From positions 42,934,701 through 42,998,700 of the forward strand of contig OW799235.1 of assembly GCA_941918925.1 (NCBI GenBank): a stretch of 64,000 nt of DNA. The letters are read 5' to 3'. Each line of letters begins with the position of its first letter. The stretch's first letter is position 1. The notes beneath the pieces are model-generated. The model ran no database searches. It was not told the DNA's origin and saw only the letters and a list, made by a program, of their open reading frames with translations. This DNA comes from Phyto melanocephala (taxonomy: Eukaryota > Arthropoda > Insecta > Diptera > Rhinophoridae). Both the position numbers and the translations under genes were made by a program. Of the stretch, positions 33,741 through 46,132 are shown one piece after another.

Positions 33741-34220
33741 GTAATGCGTTTCTAAATGTGTTTTTCCCAATCCTTTCTTTGTGTAGCAGGGGAACTTCAA
33801 TATGACCAAATCCAATTTTTGTTGTTGTTCAGCTGTCAAATTATGGGTTACTATATCTGAGTTGTTTTCTGCCTCTTCACAGAGACTTATTCCATTTGTC
33901 GTAAGACTATCTATGTTGGCAAATAATTTGAAAACCTCCATAAAGTCGACACCCAAGAACAATTCACGACTCAAGGTAGGCACTAAGTAAAACGTAATAA
34001 TATGGGACTTTCGATTGAATAATACCTCTGCCCGCACACGACCGATAATTTTATGTACGGTGCCATCTGCCGTCTTTATAACGCTCGCGAAATCGTGGAT
34101 TTTAATACCAGTTTTATCTATAAAGTTAACACAGTTTCGACCCAAACACGTTACAGTGGCTCCACTGTCTAATAGACCCTCAATTTCATGGCCACCCAAA
34201 TTTACCTTTGTGTAAAGGCG
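33741..34220 (-). pseudogene. element B protease
   Basis: Aspartic protease with the active-site motif LLDSGATVTCLG (Asp at residue 11 counted from the ATG at 34199) and a later hydrophobic segment ending ELFLGVDF, the usual gypsy protease layout. An in-frame TAG at 34221-34223 separates it from the upstream linker; the equivalent position in element A is a sense codon. At its 3' side it runs into the A-rich insertion and terminates at 33642. Confidence 0.75.
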
Positions 34221-36248
34221 CTAATCAGAACCTTCGTACAGCGATGCTGCTGCTATCTCATGTCTAAGGCGTTTTCTAATTTTATATCGTTCGCGTGCCT
34301 TTTTAATTTTATTTGAAACTTTTCCCAAAATCCTATTTCTCGCTTCATTGTATTCTTTAATACGAACGTGTAATGGTTTAAGCTCTCTAAGTCGAGGCTC
34401 TGAAACTAAATTTAAATCTACTCTATTTTTATTAACTAAAATCTTAACACTACCTACAGATTCCATTTGTGTATTAATAACTGGGTCTATCCTGCTGTCG
34501 ACCTCGTCTCCCCAGTTCGAGACGGGTTCCGAATTCGGTTTCCCTGACATTTGGGACATTTTGGTGTCACCACATCTTCCCTACCACATTTAAAACAAAA
34601 CACCCTAGTAACGGGCCTGGGACAGTCCATGAAACCATGACCGACTGCTTTGCAATTCCAGCACACATAGTTTCCAGTAGTACGAATACCGCCTACCTCC
34701 AAATCTACCGACGTGACATCCTCCTCAACAAAATTGATTTCGTTCACCCTTTGAGCGGTGTTTACACGTTGCTGATTAAACTGCCTTTGGCTGGCTAAAA
34801 GGTTTGCAGCTCGCCTAACCTCACGGCAAAAATCGGACAGAGTTTTCAATTGTACCGAAAACATCAGCTGGGCTAAAGATGGTTTTAAATTGCCCCTCAT
34901 AATTTCCACCAGTTGCTCCTCTTCATAGGGATTCTGCTGTTGGTTGCGCAATTTGATAACAGCGTTGTAAAAATCCTCAAACGACTCGAGAGGTAACTGT
35001 CGGCGATTTAAAATTCTCATTTGCACTTGATACTCTTTTTCGAAACGACGATATTGAGCCAAAAGTGCCTTTTCCAGCTCCTCCCAAGTGTTTATATGTA
35101 CGATTTTACGGTAGTCCCAGTACCAGTCAAGAGCTGGGCCATCCAACTGCAAGTGGAAACTACGCAAGATCTCATTATCAGCACAACCGTAGGCTCCCTT
35201 TAACGAATTCACTCTAAAAATGAACTCTTGAACGTTCATTGATTTGCCTGTGCCATCAAATTTCACGCCCCATTTGGCCAATTTAAAATTATCTAATGCC
35301 TCAGGTGGTTTTGAATAAGACCTAACCACCGGATAACTGTGTGCATCTGACGGCGGTTGTGGCATAACCGATGCACCTACAACTTCCGTCGGGCATCTGT
35401 GCAAATCATTATTATGCGCCTGAAGATGATTATATGATATTTGTGGACTGCCATGATAAAATATTTGGCCCGATGGCAATATTTGTTGTTGACCACACAA
35501 ATCTCGTTGCGAATATGCCTGATGATTTTCGTGTCGTACAGAACGATACTGCTGTTGACGTGATGTCGATGGAATTTCAGCTGTCGTATTTTCCGTCACA
35601 GCTATCTGTGGAGCTTGTATCAATGGCGGTGGTTGCGAATAAACAGGTGGTACCTGTGACAATGTATTTCGCACTTGTTGTTACTGTTGAACGTTCCCAG
35701 TCACTGCAGAAGGCCGGAAACCAACTGGTGGCTGAGAATTTACTGCCGCAAATTGACTACCGTGCGCTGGAAAATCCTGCACGTCAGGTGGTGAGTTTGA
35801 CGTTTGTACTGGGGCTTGACGGGAACCTTGTCGGAACGGAACTTGCTTGATTCGTCAAGCGCCTTTTGTAGTTTATTATCAACCTCTCTCATTAAGCGCA
35901 CGTGACTTAGGCCAACTGACGCTTCAATCAGTTGTTGAACTCTGTCTGCATTTAACTGAGTGGTCCTAAGCTGGCTACCAATTGAGCTTTCCCTCACCTC
36001 TTGACGATATCTAATTCCGCTGAGCTACTGGATAGATCCAGGGATGTTATTTCATCAATAACCGGTTGATCCATCATAACGCATGAAGTGACTCTTGCCG
36101 TTGTACTGAACGTTGTATTTGTCGAGGTGGTAAATGTTGCTGTGGTAGGGGTATTAGCACTACTGGTAATATTTGTACTTGTCGTGGCCATGGTGTTATT
36201 ATTAGCCGACACTTGACTCGCACTTCTAGTCAATACCATTCGTAGCAA
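34221..36248 (-). pseudogene. gag: element B gag and gag-pol linker (frameshifted)
   Basis: Three overlapping frames form one gag. 36248-35994 is a Ser/Thr-rich N terminus, 35997-35740 carries QLIEASVGLSHVRLMREVDNK, and 35674-34487 holds a Gln-rich region, the capsid (FDGTGKSMNVQEFIFRVNSL, LQLDGPALDWYWDY) and a CCHC knuckle CWNCKAVGHGFMDC followed by CFKCGREDVVTPKCPKC. The linker 34559-34221 continues in another frame with basic residues. At least two frameshifts upstream of the capsid disrupt it; the capsid-knuckle part is intact. Confidence 0.8.
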
Positions 36249-37251
36249 TTCAAAAATATCACCAAATAACTAAAATCAGGTATACAAAAAAATTAAACGA
36301 AAACTCTATTAAATGGAACCTATGAGTTAAACGTAAAATGAAAATTAATTTCAATAAAAAAATAAAATAATTAAATAACCCAAAAAAAAATAAAACAATA
36401 CAAGGTAAGGCACGTAATTATACCTAAATTTTTCCGTAGGTGCGTATGTGTGTACTAATTCTTTTTTTTTCTTTTTATACTTTTATCTTCTTTTATATTT
36501 TTCAGAAGCTACTAACGTTATGACCAAAAAGCAATTTTGTGAACCGATCTTTTACAACCAACAACTAAAGTTTAACCGCGAATAAACGTTAAAAAAACAA
36601 ATGCCAAATTACGTTTATGACTGGATAAACAAATAGATGCTGGTAAAAATTCTTCCATGAAAATGTGAGTATAAACTATTTTTATACTATTTCATTGGTC
36701 GTGGTGTAAAAAAAATTGCAACCCCTATCTTGTTCTCACTACTCGATCAATTAAAAGAATATATTTTAAATATATGATTTCCTAAGCCTCGAGAAGTAAA
36801 AAAAAAAAAAAAGATTGGGGCCAATGAATTTATAAATCGCCATGACAAACCTATTCACCCAATATGTCGCAACGCGATATAGACATTAAGTCTCATTACC
36901 GGGACTTACATATGTGTAAAAGAGATGAGTCATGCCGATTTACAAATACACGTTGCAAAAAAAAAACAAAATAAAAAAATTATGCATTTACATTTCCGAC
37001 CAGAGCTTTTAAATATCAAAAATAAAAAATAAAAAAAAATCAAAGAATTAAATAAAAAGCAAAAAGTATTATATTTAAGACTTCTGGAGACGAAACCCAA
37101 ATGCAATAATAATAATAATGATCCAACCTAATACGCAGCAGCTAGTTAGGGACTCTCGTTCTATACCTAACTGGACTTACGATATTAGGTGAAAATTTAT
37201 TTTAAAACTCTAATGCTCTTTTTTTTCTTTTAGGCCATAACACTGCTTCGG
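36249..37251 (-). other. leader of element B
   Basis: About 1 kb between the primer site and gag, very AT-rich, with no open frame of note. It is comparable in position and length to the leader of element A. Confidence 0.6.
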
Positions 37252-37268
37252 GCCCCACGTTGGGCGCT
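37252..37268 (-). other. primer-binding site, tRNA-Lys(CTT)
   Basis: On the plus strand GCCCCACGTTGGGCGC equals 16 consecutive bases of the 3' end of fly tRNA-Lys(CTT); only the CA of the CCA tail differs (TA). It lies 5 bases inside the LTR edge, the expected place for minus-strand priming of B. Confidence 0.85.
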
Positions 37269-38510
37269 ATTTTTGTAGCAGTGGTGAGTATTGTATGCCA
37301 GAAAAAAACCAATTGGCCAGATCGTCGGTGGCGCTGGTATGCTCGCTTATGCTCCGGCTAGAGCTCGTCGGACGGGGTGGTTCTTGCCAACTTACTGGTC
37401 TGGCACTCACCAGCTAACAAAAAAACCATACCAGCAAAACTAAAAAAAATATATGCAGGAACTCCCTACTATTACACACGCACACACTTCGGACTTCTGG
37501 CAGATGTTAAACCAGGAATATACCCTCCCACTAGAGACAACAGCCTCTCCACGACATCGTAGAATAAGGGTTTTAGATGTCCCAAACATTGCCTCGTAAT
37601 GGAATTATCCCCCCCTACTTACCCCAGCTGAAAAACAAATTTACTCCATCATATTAAATGATAACTCAAAAGCACTTCATTTAAACATTATAAAAAAAGG
37701 TATGTATATTTTATTAAAAACAAAATTAAAATTATATTAAAAGCAAAAATTAAGAAAATTTAATATACAAAATTAATATTGACAAAAAACCAAAATTTAA
37801 TAAATAACAAGCTTTAAAACAAATATTTGAGTTAAAATAAAAAAAAAGGTTAAATTTTAAAATAATAACAAAAAAACAAACAAAAGTAGTGAAAAATTAA
37901 AATCTCAAGAAAAAAAAAAAAACAAAATTGCAAATTTACTCTATTTCAGGAACCTGCTAGTTCGTAGTATATGTGTTATTAGTCCCTGTCCTAAGTGTAA
38001 AACCAAATTCAACTATATATATTATTTCTTTTTATACCCGCCACCAAAAAAATGGTGGGGGTATATTCATTTTGTCATTCCGTTTGTAACACATCGAAAT
38101 ATCCATTTTAGACCCCATAAAGTATATATATTCTGAATCAGGGTTTGATTTTATGACGATCTAGCTATGTCCGTCCGTCTGTCCGTCTGTTGAAAGCACG
38201 ATAGAGGTCGCACCGAAAAAGCTAGGGGGCTCAAATTTTGCCAGAATCTTTCTTATAGACAAGGTTTGTTTGGTATTGAAAATGGGCTAAATCGGAATAT
38301 TAGAAAGAGAGTTATAGCTCGAAAAGCAAGAGTAGGTCGAAAAAACCGTGTCCTTCGAACATCGAATAAAATGGAATTATGTCCAAACGCCTTAACTTAG
38401 ACTCATGAAACTTCGAATATATATTTCCTGGGTAAAGACAATATTTTTCCCCGAAAATTGTCTAAATTTTCAATGACACTGTTGATGCTCGATTGTTGGG
38501 CACGATGATG

Positions 38511-38728
38511 AGTCGAGGTTGCTTGCTCTTTTGCCACGTTATCGTGAAAGACAGCAATGTTTCCCATTCAACGAACTAAGATGGCATTCACAGATGTTTT
38601 CACATTTCATACAGACCTGCTTTGCAGACATTTAAATATTTTTTACAATTCTCACGATTGTGGACGAATTCGAACGATTATGTTGACCAAAAGAATCACG
38701 AAGTGCACGAAATGCATTTTGATTTGTC
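38511..38728 (+). repeat. ~217-bp direct repeat, copy 1
   Basis: From CGAGGTTGCTTGCTC to TGCATTTTGATTT it is nearly identical to 39890-40107 within the same Helentron-like element. A second pair, around 38905-39035 and 39206-39335 (CCACGCCCACTTTTACG...), is also internally duplicated. Confidence 0.8.
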
Positions 38729-39889
38729 TAAATCTATGCATTAGGAGAGGAGTTATCGATCAAAATGTACGAAAATTTATACCGCACAGTGTATTTTTCG
38801 GTATATTTAAAAACAAAAACGTCATAAAAGCAACAAAATTGGATGTACGACTCTGAAATTTTGCACACTTTGCTTTTTGGTGACACGCTTTCTTGTAACG
38901 GCAAATCAATGTGCCACGCCCACTTTTACGCCCACCTCCCATATAACGTTTTAACTAAAATTCATATAATTTCTCTATTAATAAAGATTTTGGAATAATA
39001 AAGGCCTATATTGAAACACCTCAGTTGTACTCATTCGCAAAAATAACTTTGACACGCCTACTATAACGCCCACTTTTCACGTTATCTACCGTTAATGAAA
39101 TTTAAAAGCTCATAAAACCGCTAAAATTAGAGGTATGATGATAAATTTTGCTACGTCTATCCCCCTAGGCAATTTCATTACTATGCCAAAAAATTAAGGT
39201 GCCACGCCCACTTTTACGGCCACCTCCCATATAACGTTTTACCTAAAATTCATATAATTTCTCTATTAATAAAGATTTTGGAATAATAAAGGACTATATT
39301 GAAACACCTAAGTTGTACTCATTAGCATTAGTGTATATTTCAAATTTAAAACGTAATAAAACTGACAAAACTATATGTACGATTCTGAAATTTTGCAAAT
39401 ACGGTTTTTTGGTCAAAGTCTTCGTTATAACGGAAAATAGATGTGCCACGCACACTTTTTTCTTTAAATTTTTATAAAAATATATTAGTCATATATATTA
39501 GCATTTATTCATCTTACACTGCGCCATTTATTGTACTGTAGCTAAATATAAGATAAAGATGATAAGATAGATGACTCTACTAGCAACTACTAGATGGCAT
39601 GCTAACAACTTATGCTTATGTTCTCCTGAAGTTATGCTCTATTAAAAATGGGAATTTAGGAAAATTTTGACCTAAGTCAAAAAAAATTATCTCTAAACAT
39701 TATAAACAATTTATTTTCATGTACTAATGGCTAACAAATTTTAAAATTATACAAAACTTATTTCGTTTGAAAATCTTTTAAAAGCAAAATGTTATAGAAG
39801 TTTAAAAATCAAAATCTTACTAATAAATTTCCCGTTTTAGAAAAATGCATAGAATGTATATTTTAAATCACCCTGTGGCCCTTGAAATT

Positions 39890-40107
39890 TTAACGAGGTT
39901 GCTTGCTCTTTTGCCACGTTATCGTGAAAGACAGCAATGTTTCCCATTCAACGAACTAAGACGGCATTCACAGATGTTTTCACATTTCATACAGACCTGC
40001 TTTGCAGACATTTAAATATTTTTTACAATACTCACGATTATGGACGAATTCGAACGATTATGTTGACCAAAAGAATCACGAAGTGCACGAAATGCATTTT
40101 GATTTGA
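39890..40107 (+). repeat. ~217-bp direct repeat, copy 2
   Basis: Second copy of 38511-38728, 1.38 kb downstream, differing by about three bases. Internal duplication of the non-autonomous element. Confidence 0.8.
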
Positions 40108-40392
40108 ACGCCCATTTTTATAAAAATCTTTAATATTTAAAAGCGTTGCTCGATTGCGTATCTTTGCACGGTTCAAATTGAGTTAGTCTGAGATTGAGAA
40201 ATGTCAAATGAAATACAAGAAAAAAGTTGAAGTTTAGATGTGGTTCACCTTAAACATGGGCCCTTCAAATTTAACCACCCTCTACAAAGAAAGTGATACA
40301 TATTTTATTATAAAGAGATTATTCTATAGCGATTAACAAAATAATAAATATTGTGCTTTAAATGTACACAAAATTGGTGGTGGGTATAAAAG

Positions 40393-40409
40393 ATTCGGCA
40401 CAGCCGAAT
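40393..40409 (+). other. terminal hairpin of Helentron-like element
   Basis: ATTCGGC-ACA-GCCGAAT, a perfect 7-bp stem with a 3-base loop, 16 bases before the element end. A variant (ATTCGGC-ATG-GTCGAAT) occurs at 49973-49989. Confidence 0.75.
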
Positions 40410-41442
40410 ATAGTGCTCTTACTTGTTTTTTTTCTTTTTAGGTTAAGGAAAATCTGTACCTACGGAATATATAGCCTAAGGTCTGAGCTCATACCCTACA
40501 CAATTTACGCGCACCCTCGAGATGTCCAGAGGGGAATGACAAAGGTAAACTACAATTTTCCCTAATCAAAAAACTATAAAAAAAACAATATATATTTATA
40601 AATAAATGTTCGTTAAACGTCCTATTGTCTGTCTTTAGTCTAATGTCGCAGATTACCTGACCTCAAATAATATAAATTTCCTCCTATTTCCAGGAATCCT
40701 GGCCCGCTCCAACTCACGGGATACCTCCAAACGATGACGTCAAAAGGATGATGATGATACTGATGACGGCAATAATACCAAGCGATTTTTATTTATTCCT
40801 TACAGAATCCACAATCAACTCCTTAATTTATTTAGGCACTGAACTTATTTTTGCAGCAAGTGTTCATTTATTTTTAATTGTATTAAATTTTCTGTTTCTT
40901 AAGTTTTATTTTATGGGTTTTAAAAGTTTGCATGTATTTTTAATTAGTTCTTTTAGTTACAATTTAATATTCCAGTTTTAATTTAGTTTTAAGTAAAATT
41001 TTTTTATTATTATTATTATTATTTACTGTTTATTTTCTTTTCAACAAATGTTTTAACAAGTTTTTTTTTTATAAAACCAATAAATCATATATTCAAAAAC
41101 TTAAATTCTACAACTTTTTTTTCAAAAAAAAACTGACACAAAAAAAGCTTCAACAATTTTCTTTTCCAAACTTTACTGGCCGCTTTCAAAACTTTTTTTC
41201 CTTTTCTCTTCAAAACATTCCCTTTATATCCTTAAAATTATTCCTATCAACCGTTTTAACTGTTTTCCTTTTTTTTCATATACCGCCAACTTATTTTTAT
41301 TATTTTATGACCCACATAAAAATATAAACAGTAACAGAAAGTAAACAAAAGAAGTCATAAACATCTGTTACTTTTTTTATGACTCATATATTCCGTTAAG
41401 GTTGCCACATTCAACCAAACGCAACACAGGGTGCACACTACA

Positions 41443-44341
41443 AAAGTTTGCAGAAAGAAAAAGAAAATGAATATTAGTCATCGAAGCAATAAGGAAAGCA
41501 AGTTATGAGTCAACAGACCCCAGACCCTACGCTGAGTTTAGAATCAGTGATGTTAAAATAAAAGGCCTACTTGATACAGGTGCCTCAGTCAGCATATTAG
41601 GGAAAGGATGTAGGGAATTTGTCGAAAAATTAGATATACCAGTAACCCCTATATTTTCATTAATCACTACTGCTAGCGGTCAGGAACAAAGATTATTAGG
41701 TAAGATATGTTTGAATATAGAGTATAATGATAAGAATAGGAAAATAAACTTTTACTTATGCCCGGATTTGGAACAACAAGCATATTTAGGAATCGATTTC
41801 TGGAGAAGTTTTGAGCTTGCTCCTAATATAGTAGGTGTAGAAGAAATCAATATGGAAAAAATCTTAGATAACTTTAGGTCCGAGAATCACAAAGTTGATC
41901 CTCATGTGTTAAGTGAATCCCAACAAAATGAATTAAACGAGGTAGTCAAGATGTTTCCAGCATTCCTGATTCTCAAGGATTAGAATGTACTTTACTGGAG
42001 AAACATAGCATTAAATTAGTAGAAGGTGCGGAACCTGTTAAGGATAGATATTATCCAATTTCTCCAGCAGTACAGGAAATTGTTTACAGGGAAATAGATA
42101 AAATGTTAGAGCTAAAGGTGATAGAAGAATCTGAGAGCCCATGGAGTCACAGAACAACAGTGGTAAGGAAACCTGGCAAAAATAGGTTTTGCTTAGATGC
42201 GAGGAAAGACGCGTATCCATTACAAAATATAGATGGCATTCTTAGTAGAATTTATGAGGCACACTTTATAAGTAGTGTTGATCTCAAATTCGCGTTTTGG
42301 CAGATAGAGTTGGAGGAAGAAAGCAAGCCATACACAGCATTTACTGTAGCAGGTCTACCACTCTATCAATTCCGCGTTATGCCTTTTGGTCTCTGCAACG
42401 CTGCCCAACGATTGTGTCGATTAATGGACAAGGTTATCCCACAGAGACTAAAACAAAATGTTTTTGTGTACTTAGATGATTTATTGGTTATCTCTAGTAC
42501 CTTTCAAAAACATTTAGATTTGTTAAAGGAAGTAGCCCAATGTCTTACAACAGCCAACCTAACTATAGGCCTGGAAAAGTCGCAGTTCTGTTTTAAAACA
42601 TTGAAATATCTTGGTTTCTTAATAGGAGGTGGTACTTTGAGATCAGACCCTGAAAAGGTGAGAACCATGAAGGAAATCAGTATTCCAAAATCGGCAAAGG
42701 AAGTTCGAAGTTTTCTAGGTACAGCTGGCTGGTACCGGAAGAGATTTTTCTACGATATCATCCCCTTTAACATATACACTTAAAAAAAGCAAGAAATATG
42801 TTATGACACCAGAAGCAATAGAAGCATTTAATAATTTGAAGAAAGCCTTAACTTCAGCGCCTGTTTTGAGACATGCAAATTTCTCTAAACGTTTTTATAT
42901 TCAGTGCGATGCTAGTGACTATGGTATTGGGGCGGTTTTATATCAACTAAATGGCAATGATGAAGAACACCCTATAGCATTCTATTCTCAAAAAATAAAC
43001 AGCTGTCAGCGAAACTGCAGTGTGACTGAGAAAGAATGTTTTGCAGCCGTCATGGCAGTTAAAAAGTTCCGGCCGTACGTTGAAATGATGCCGTTCACAA
43101 TAGTGACTGACCATGCCAGTCTAAAATGGCTGATGTCTTTAAAAGATCTTTCAGGTAGATTAGCCCGTTGGTTACTTCAACTACAATCTTTTGATTTTGA
43201 AATAATGCACCGGAAAGGGTCAGAAAACGTAGTAGCTGATATGTTGTCCAGATTGCCAAATGAGAGCTTGAGTGAAATATGTATGGAAGATATCTTCGAC
43301 TTCGAAACAACGAAGCGAAGAATATTTAGATCTTATAAATATTATTCAGAAAAATGGTGAACAACTACCAGATCTAAAAGTGGACAATGGTATGGTTTTT
43401 AAACGGATGTCGTTCGAAGATGAAGGACAAGGTTGTGAATGGAAGCTATGGATACCATCTGCTATTACGCAAGCGATAATCGAAAAGGCACATAATTCAC
43501 TTACAATAGCTCATGGAGGAGTGGCCAAAACTGGAAAATGCCCTAGATCTAAAAATGGTAATTGCTACATTTTTATAGTTGTAGATCACTTTTCAAAATT
43601 TGTTTTTCTAAAAGCTATGAGGGAAGCCTCAACTAAAAATGTCATTGAATTTCTAGTGCAGGAAATCTTTCATAAATTTGGCGTACCTGAAATCGTGCAC
43701 AGCAATAATGGATCGCAATTCATAGCGAAAAGTTTTGAAAATTTAATGACAACTTATAAAATTCAACACATAAAAACAGCTGTATACTCCCCTCAGAGCA
43801 ACGCCAGCGAAAGGGTAAACCAGTCTGTCCTATCAGCAATTAGAGCGTACGTAAAGGAAGATCACCGAGATTGGGACATGTACCTATCCGAAATAGAATG
43901 TGCCCTAAGGACCTCCGTACACGTTGCAACTGGTTTACGCCCTTTTTCGCACTGTTCGGATACCATATGTATTCTAGTGGAGCGGATTATAAACTTGCCA
44001 GAAAATTGAATTCGCTTACTGACCATAAAATATTGGAGATTAACAAAGACGATAAGCTAGAAGAAATCAGGGAGCAGATAAAGCAAAACATGAAAAAGGC
44101 CTACGAAAAAAGTGCAGAAAGTTGTAACAAGAGAGCGCGAAACGTCAAGTTCACACCTGGACAAGAAGTATATCGCAGAAATACAGTATTAAGCGATTTT
44201 TCGAAAAACAAGAATGCAAAATTCTGTCGAAAATATTTAAAGTGCAGAGTGGTTCGGCCTGTGGGTAACAACATGTATGATTTGGAAAATTTGCAGGGAA
44301 AATTATTAGGTACATATCACATGAAGGATATAAAAATATGA
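41443..44341 (+). pseudogene. pol: element A pol (protease, RT, RNase H, integrase; broken)
   Basis: Protease with LLDTGASVSILG (Asp at ~41573) runs to a frameshift at ~41983. RT 42103-42783 keeps YLDD (residues 123-126) but lacks about seven residues after CLDARK, then shifts frame after GWYRK. RNase H 42803-43320 keeps CDASD, TEKECFA, VTDHASLKW and ADMLSR. Integrase 43272-44009 has lost the HHCC zinc motif and the first catalytic Asp (jump from AHGGVAKT to PRSKNGNC) but keeps NNGSQF (Asn-Asn where B has SDNG) and ASERVN. A last frameshift leads to 43871-44341, the C-terminal part. Confidence 0.85.
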
Positions 44342-44771
44342 AAGGTAGAGAAATATTTTTTTTTAGGACGACGAGAAAATTTAAAGTTCCGGTAAACGTG
44401 CAATTTAGAATTTAGGAAACCGCAATATTAGTTAATAGAGTCTGTGATAATTGCTGTGATAATGATTTTTAATTTGTGATGTCTCTTACGTGTTTTAGTT
44501 TTAAAATTTCCAGAATTGTGCAATATAGGTTTAGTAACTATGTTGTAGTGTTGTCAATGTTCACCAGTGATCGATTTGACATCTGAAAGAAAGAAGAAAT
44601 CACAAAGTAAAAGTTTTTATTACGGAATAATTATCAATATACTTCCCGTGAGGCGAGTGGATTTTTCTGATAATGATCATGAAATATCTAGTCCTTTTAT
44701 TCATAAAAGGATACTAGATATAGTGACAGGATATGTATTGGATCATTCAGTAAATAGAAATAATGGAGGCG
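44342..44771 (+). other. presumed 3' UTR of element A
   Basis: 430 bases after pol with no match to the LTR of A elsewhere in the window. No gene is seen. The expected LTR start TGTTAACACG is absent, so the element ends within or before the LINE fragment that follows. Confidence 0.4.
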
Positions 44772-45034
44772 TAGGTTAGGTTAGGTTAGATCCGGCAGCC
44801 GCCCGAAGGCATAGCTCACTTGGGTCCTCCGAGGGTCACGTTGTGATACCGTAGGCACTATCGCCCGTTTGTCTATGTCCTCTGGCCGTCGTTCCTCAGC
44901 CATCCTGTCCTGTTTACGAAGGTATGGATCTTTCCCAGTTCAACTGCGGAAAGACAAGTTTTGCTTACAAGTATTCGTTGACCCAGAATCTGACGTCTCA
45001 GGTCCCCGAATGCAGGACAATTACAGAGAAGATT
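44772..45034 (-). mobile_element. LINE 3' end, 5'-truncated, with TTAGG-type tail
   Basis: The minus strand encodes the last part of a LINE ORF2 homologous to 45418-45865; 5' truncation is at ~45034. On the plus strand it opens with TAGGTTAGGTTAGGTTAG, i.e. three TTAGG units at the element's 3' end, followed by GATCCGGCAGCCGCCCGAAGG. Typical LINE orientation: tail at left, truncation at right. Confidence 0.7.
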
Positions 45035-45417
45035 TAATTATTATATTTTATATTTCGTATTTATATTATCTTATGGTCGATGATTTCGGACGGCTCATTT
45101 AAATGCTTGTGCATGGTAAAGGCGTCCTTTGTATTACGGCTTGGATTACTAAAAAATTATGAAAATGTGCATATAGTACATAAATAAATATAATTCTGCT
45201 ACTTTTTTACTTACCGTTTACTTCTTGTGTATTTTCTGCAAAGGCTCGTTAAAAATCCCAGTTATTGAAAAACTAATTTAAGAAATATTTATTATTTTAA
45301 TGTTAAAAAATTTAGCACTATTTTACAATTTTTTTTGTTTTGAAAGTCAAGAATTCAACACAGATTAGCTGTCTCACTCCTGCTTATGCATTTTTTCACG
45401 GTAGCAGCAATTCAATA
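45035..45417. other. unassigned AT-rich sequence
   Basis: 380 bases between the two LINE fragments. No open frame, repeat or RNA signal is recognised. Confidence 0.4.
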
Positions 45418-45865
45418 TAGGTCAGGTTGGGTCAGGTCAAATTCGGCAGCCGCCCGAAGGCATAGCTCACTTGGGTCCTCCGAGGGTCCCGTTGTGATAC
45501 CGTAGGCACCATCGCCCGTTTGTCTATGTCCCCTGGCCGTCGTTCCTCAGCCATCCTGTCCTGTTCACCAAGGTATGGATCTTTCCCAGATCAACTGCGG
45601 AAAGACAAGTCTTACTTACAAGTATTCGTTGACCCAGAATCTGGCGTCTCAGGTCCCCGAATGCAGGACAATTGCAGAGAAGATGTTCAGTCGTTTCCTC
45701 CTCTTCCTCGTTATCGCAACTTCTGCAGAAGTCGTTGTAAGGGATATTCAGCCTTTTCGCATGTGTGCCTATAGGCCAGTGTTCGGTAATGACCGCTATG
45801 AGGTTCCTAAGGTGGATTCGGGGCATATTCACTGCATATTGCGTCCTATGCAGGCGTAACCCGAT
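45418..45865 (-). mobile_element. LINE 3' end (R1/LOA/I type)
   Basis: The minus strand has an open frame 45832-45524 with ITEHWPIGTHAKRL and a zinc motif CRSCDN...EHLLCNC, the C-terminal end that follows RNase H in I/R1/LOA-type LINEs. The 3' tail on the plus strand is a degenerate TTAGG-like run (TAGGTCAGGTTGGGTCAGG). The upstream RT is missing through 5' truncation at about 45865. Clade is a judgement from motif style only. Confidence 0.7.
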
Positions 45866-46132
45866 TGTTTTTTTTTGTAGATTTATTTTTTTTTTTGCCT
45901 CTTAAGGGCGTTCGTTTCGATAATTACAGCACCTAGTGTGCACTACTGCATAGAAACCAGTAACATGAATAATTAATTTTGACGGTGTGCCTCTACAGTT
46001 TCTTTTTATATGAAAGAAATAAGTCAGAATAATTGTTAGTCCTCTAAATATCATATTGTTGTTAGATGAGTCTACTCGAGGATGTTAGCGAAATTTCCTT
46101 AACATATAATGTTCCCGCGTAATGTTTTTTTT
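45866..46132. other. unassigned sequence
   Basis: T-rich start, then mixed sequence; nothing recognisable. Confidence 0.4.

Larger units (their letters stand above)
38034..40425 (+). mobile_element. non-autonomous Helentron-like element (DINE/HINE type)
   Basis: Precisely absent from the left LTR. It starts TATACCCGCCACC and, near its right end, has the inverted GGTGGTGGGTATA, followed by a hairpin and the end GTGCTCTTACTTG; both sides abut T runs with no duplication. Subterminal inverted repeats, a 3' hairpin and insertion between Ts match Helentron-associated INE elements of flies. It includes the GTCCGTCCGTCTGTCCG stretch common in such elements. No Rep/helicase gene is present. Confidence 0.6.
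17251..41442 (-). mobile_element. Ty3/gypsy element B, 24-kb composite
   Basis: Bounded by LTRs that start TGTAG and end CTACA and flanked by AAAG on both sides (17247-17250 and 41443-41446), a normal 4-bp gypsy target duplication within A. Minus-strand order: LTR, tRNA-Lys primer site, leader, gag, protease, RT-RNase H-integrase, then about 4.4 kb of passenger sequence, then the 3' LTR. A 7.6-kb foldback element sits in the passenger part and a 2.4-kb Helentron-like element in the right LTR. Without these two the element would be about 14 kb. Confidence 0.85.
37274..41442 (-). repeat. 5' LTR of element B, with Helentron-like insertion
   Basis: Matches 17251-19042 on both sides of an insertion at 38034-40425; net length is about 1.78 kb. 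Edges TGTAG...CTACA. The transcription start should lie in this copy, since it is upstream of gag on the minus strand. Confidence 0.9.
11535..44341 (+). mobile_element. Ty3/gypsy element A, copy 2 (split by element B)
   Basis: The 5' LTR, leader and gag run to 17250 and pol resumes at 41443. The reading frame across 17250/41443 is continuous once B and one AAAG are removed. No 3' LTR starting TGTTAACACG is found after 44341, so the 3' end is lost or replaced. The pol is related to that of B (same FGLCNAAQRLCRLMDKVIP in RT), so A and B are members of one Ty3/gypsy lineage. Confidence 0.85.

Noticed and set aside
44772..44789. Telomere from TTAGG repeats
   Set aside because: Only three units, located at the 3' end of a LINE inside TE-rich DNA; flies lack TTAGG telomeres.
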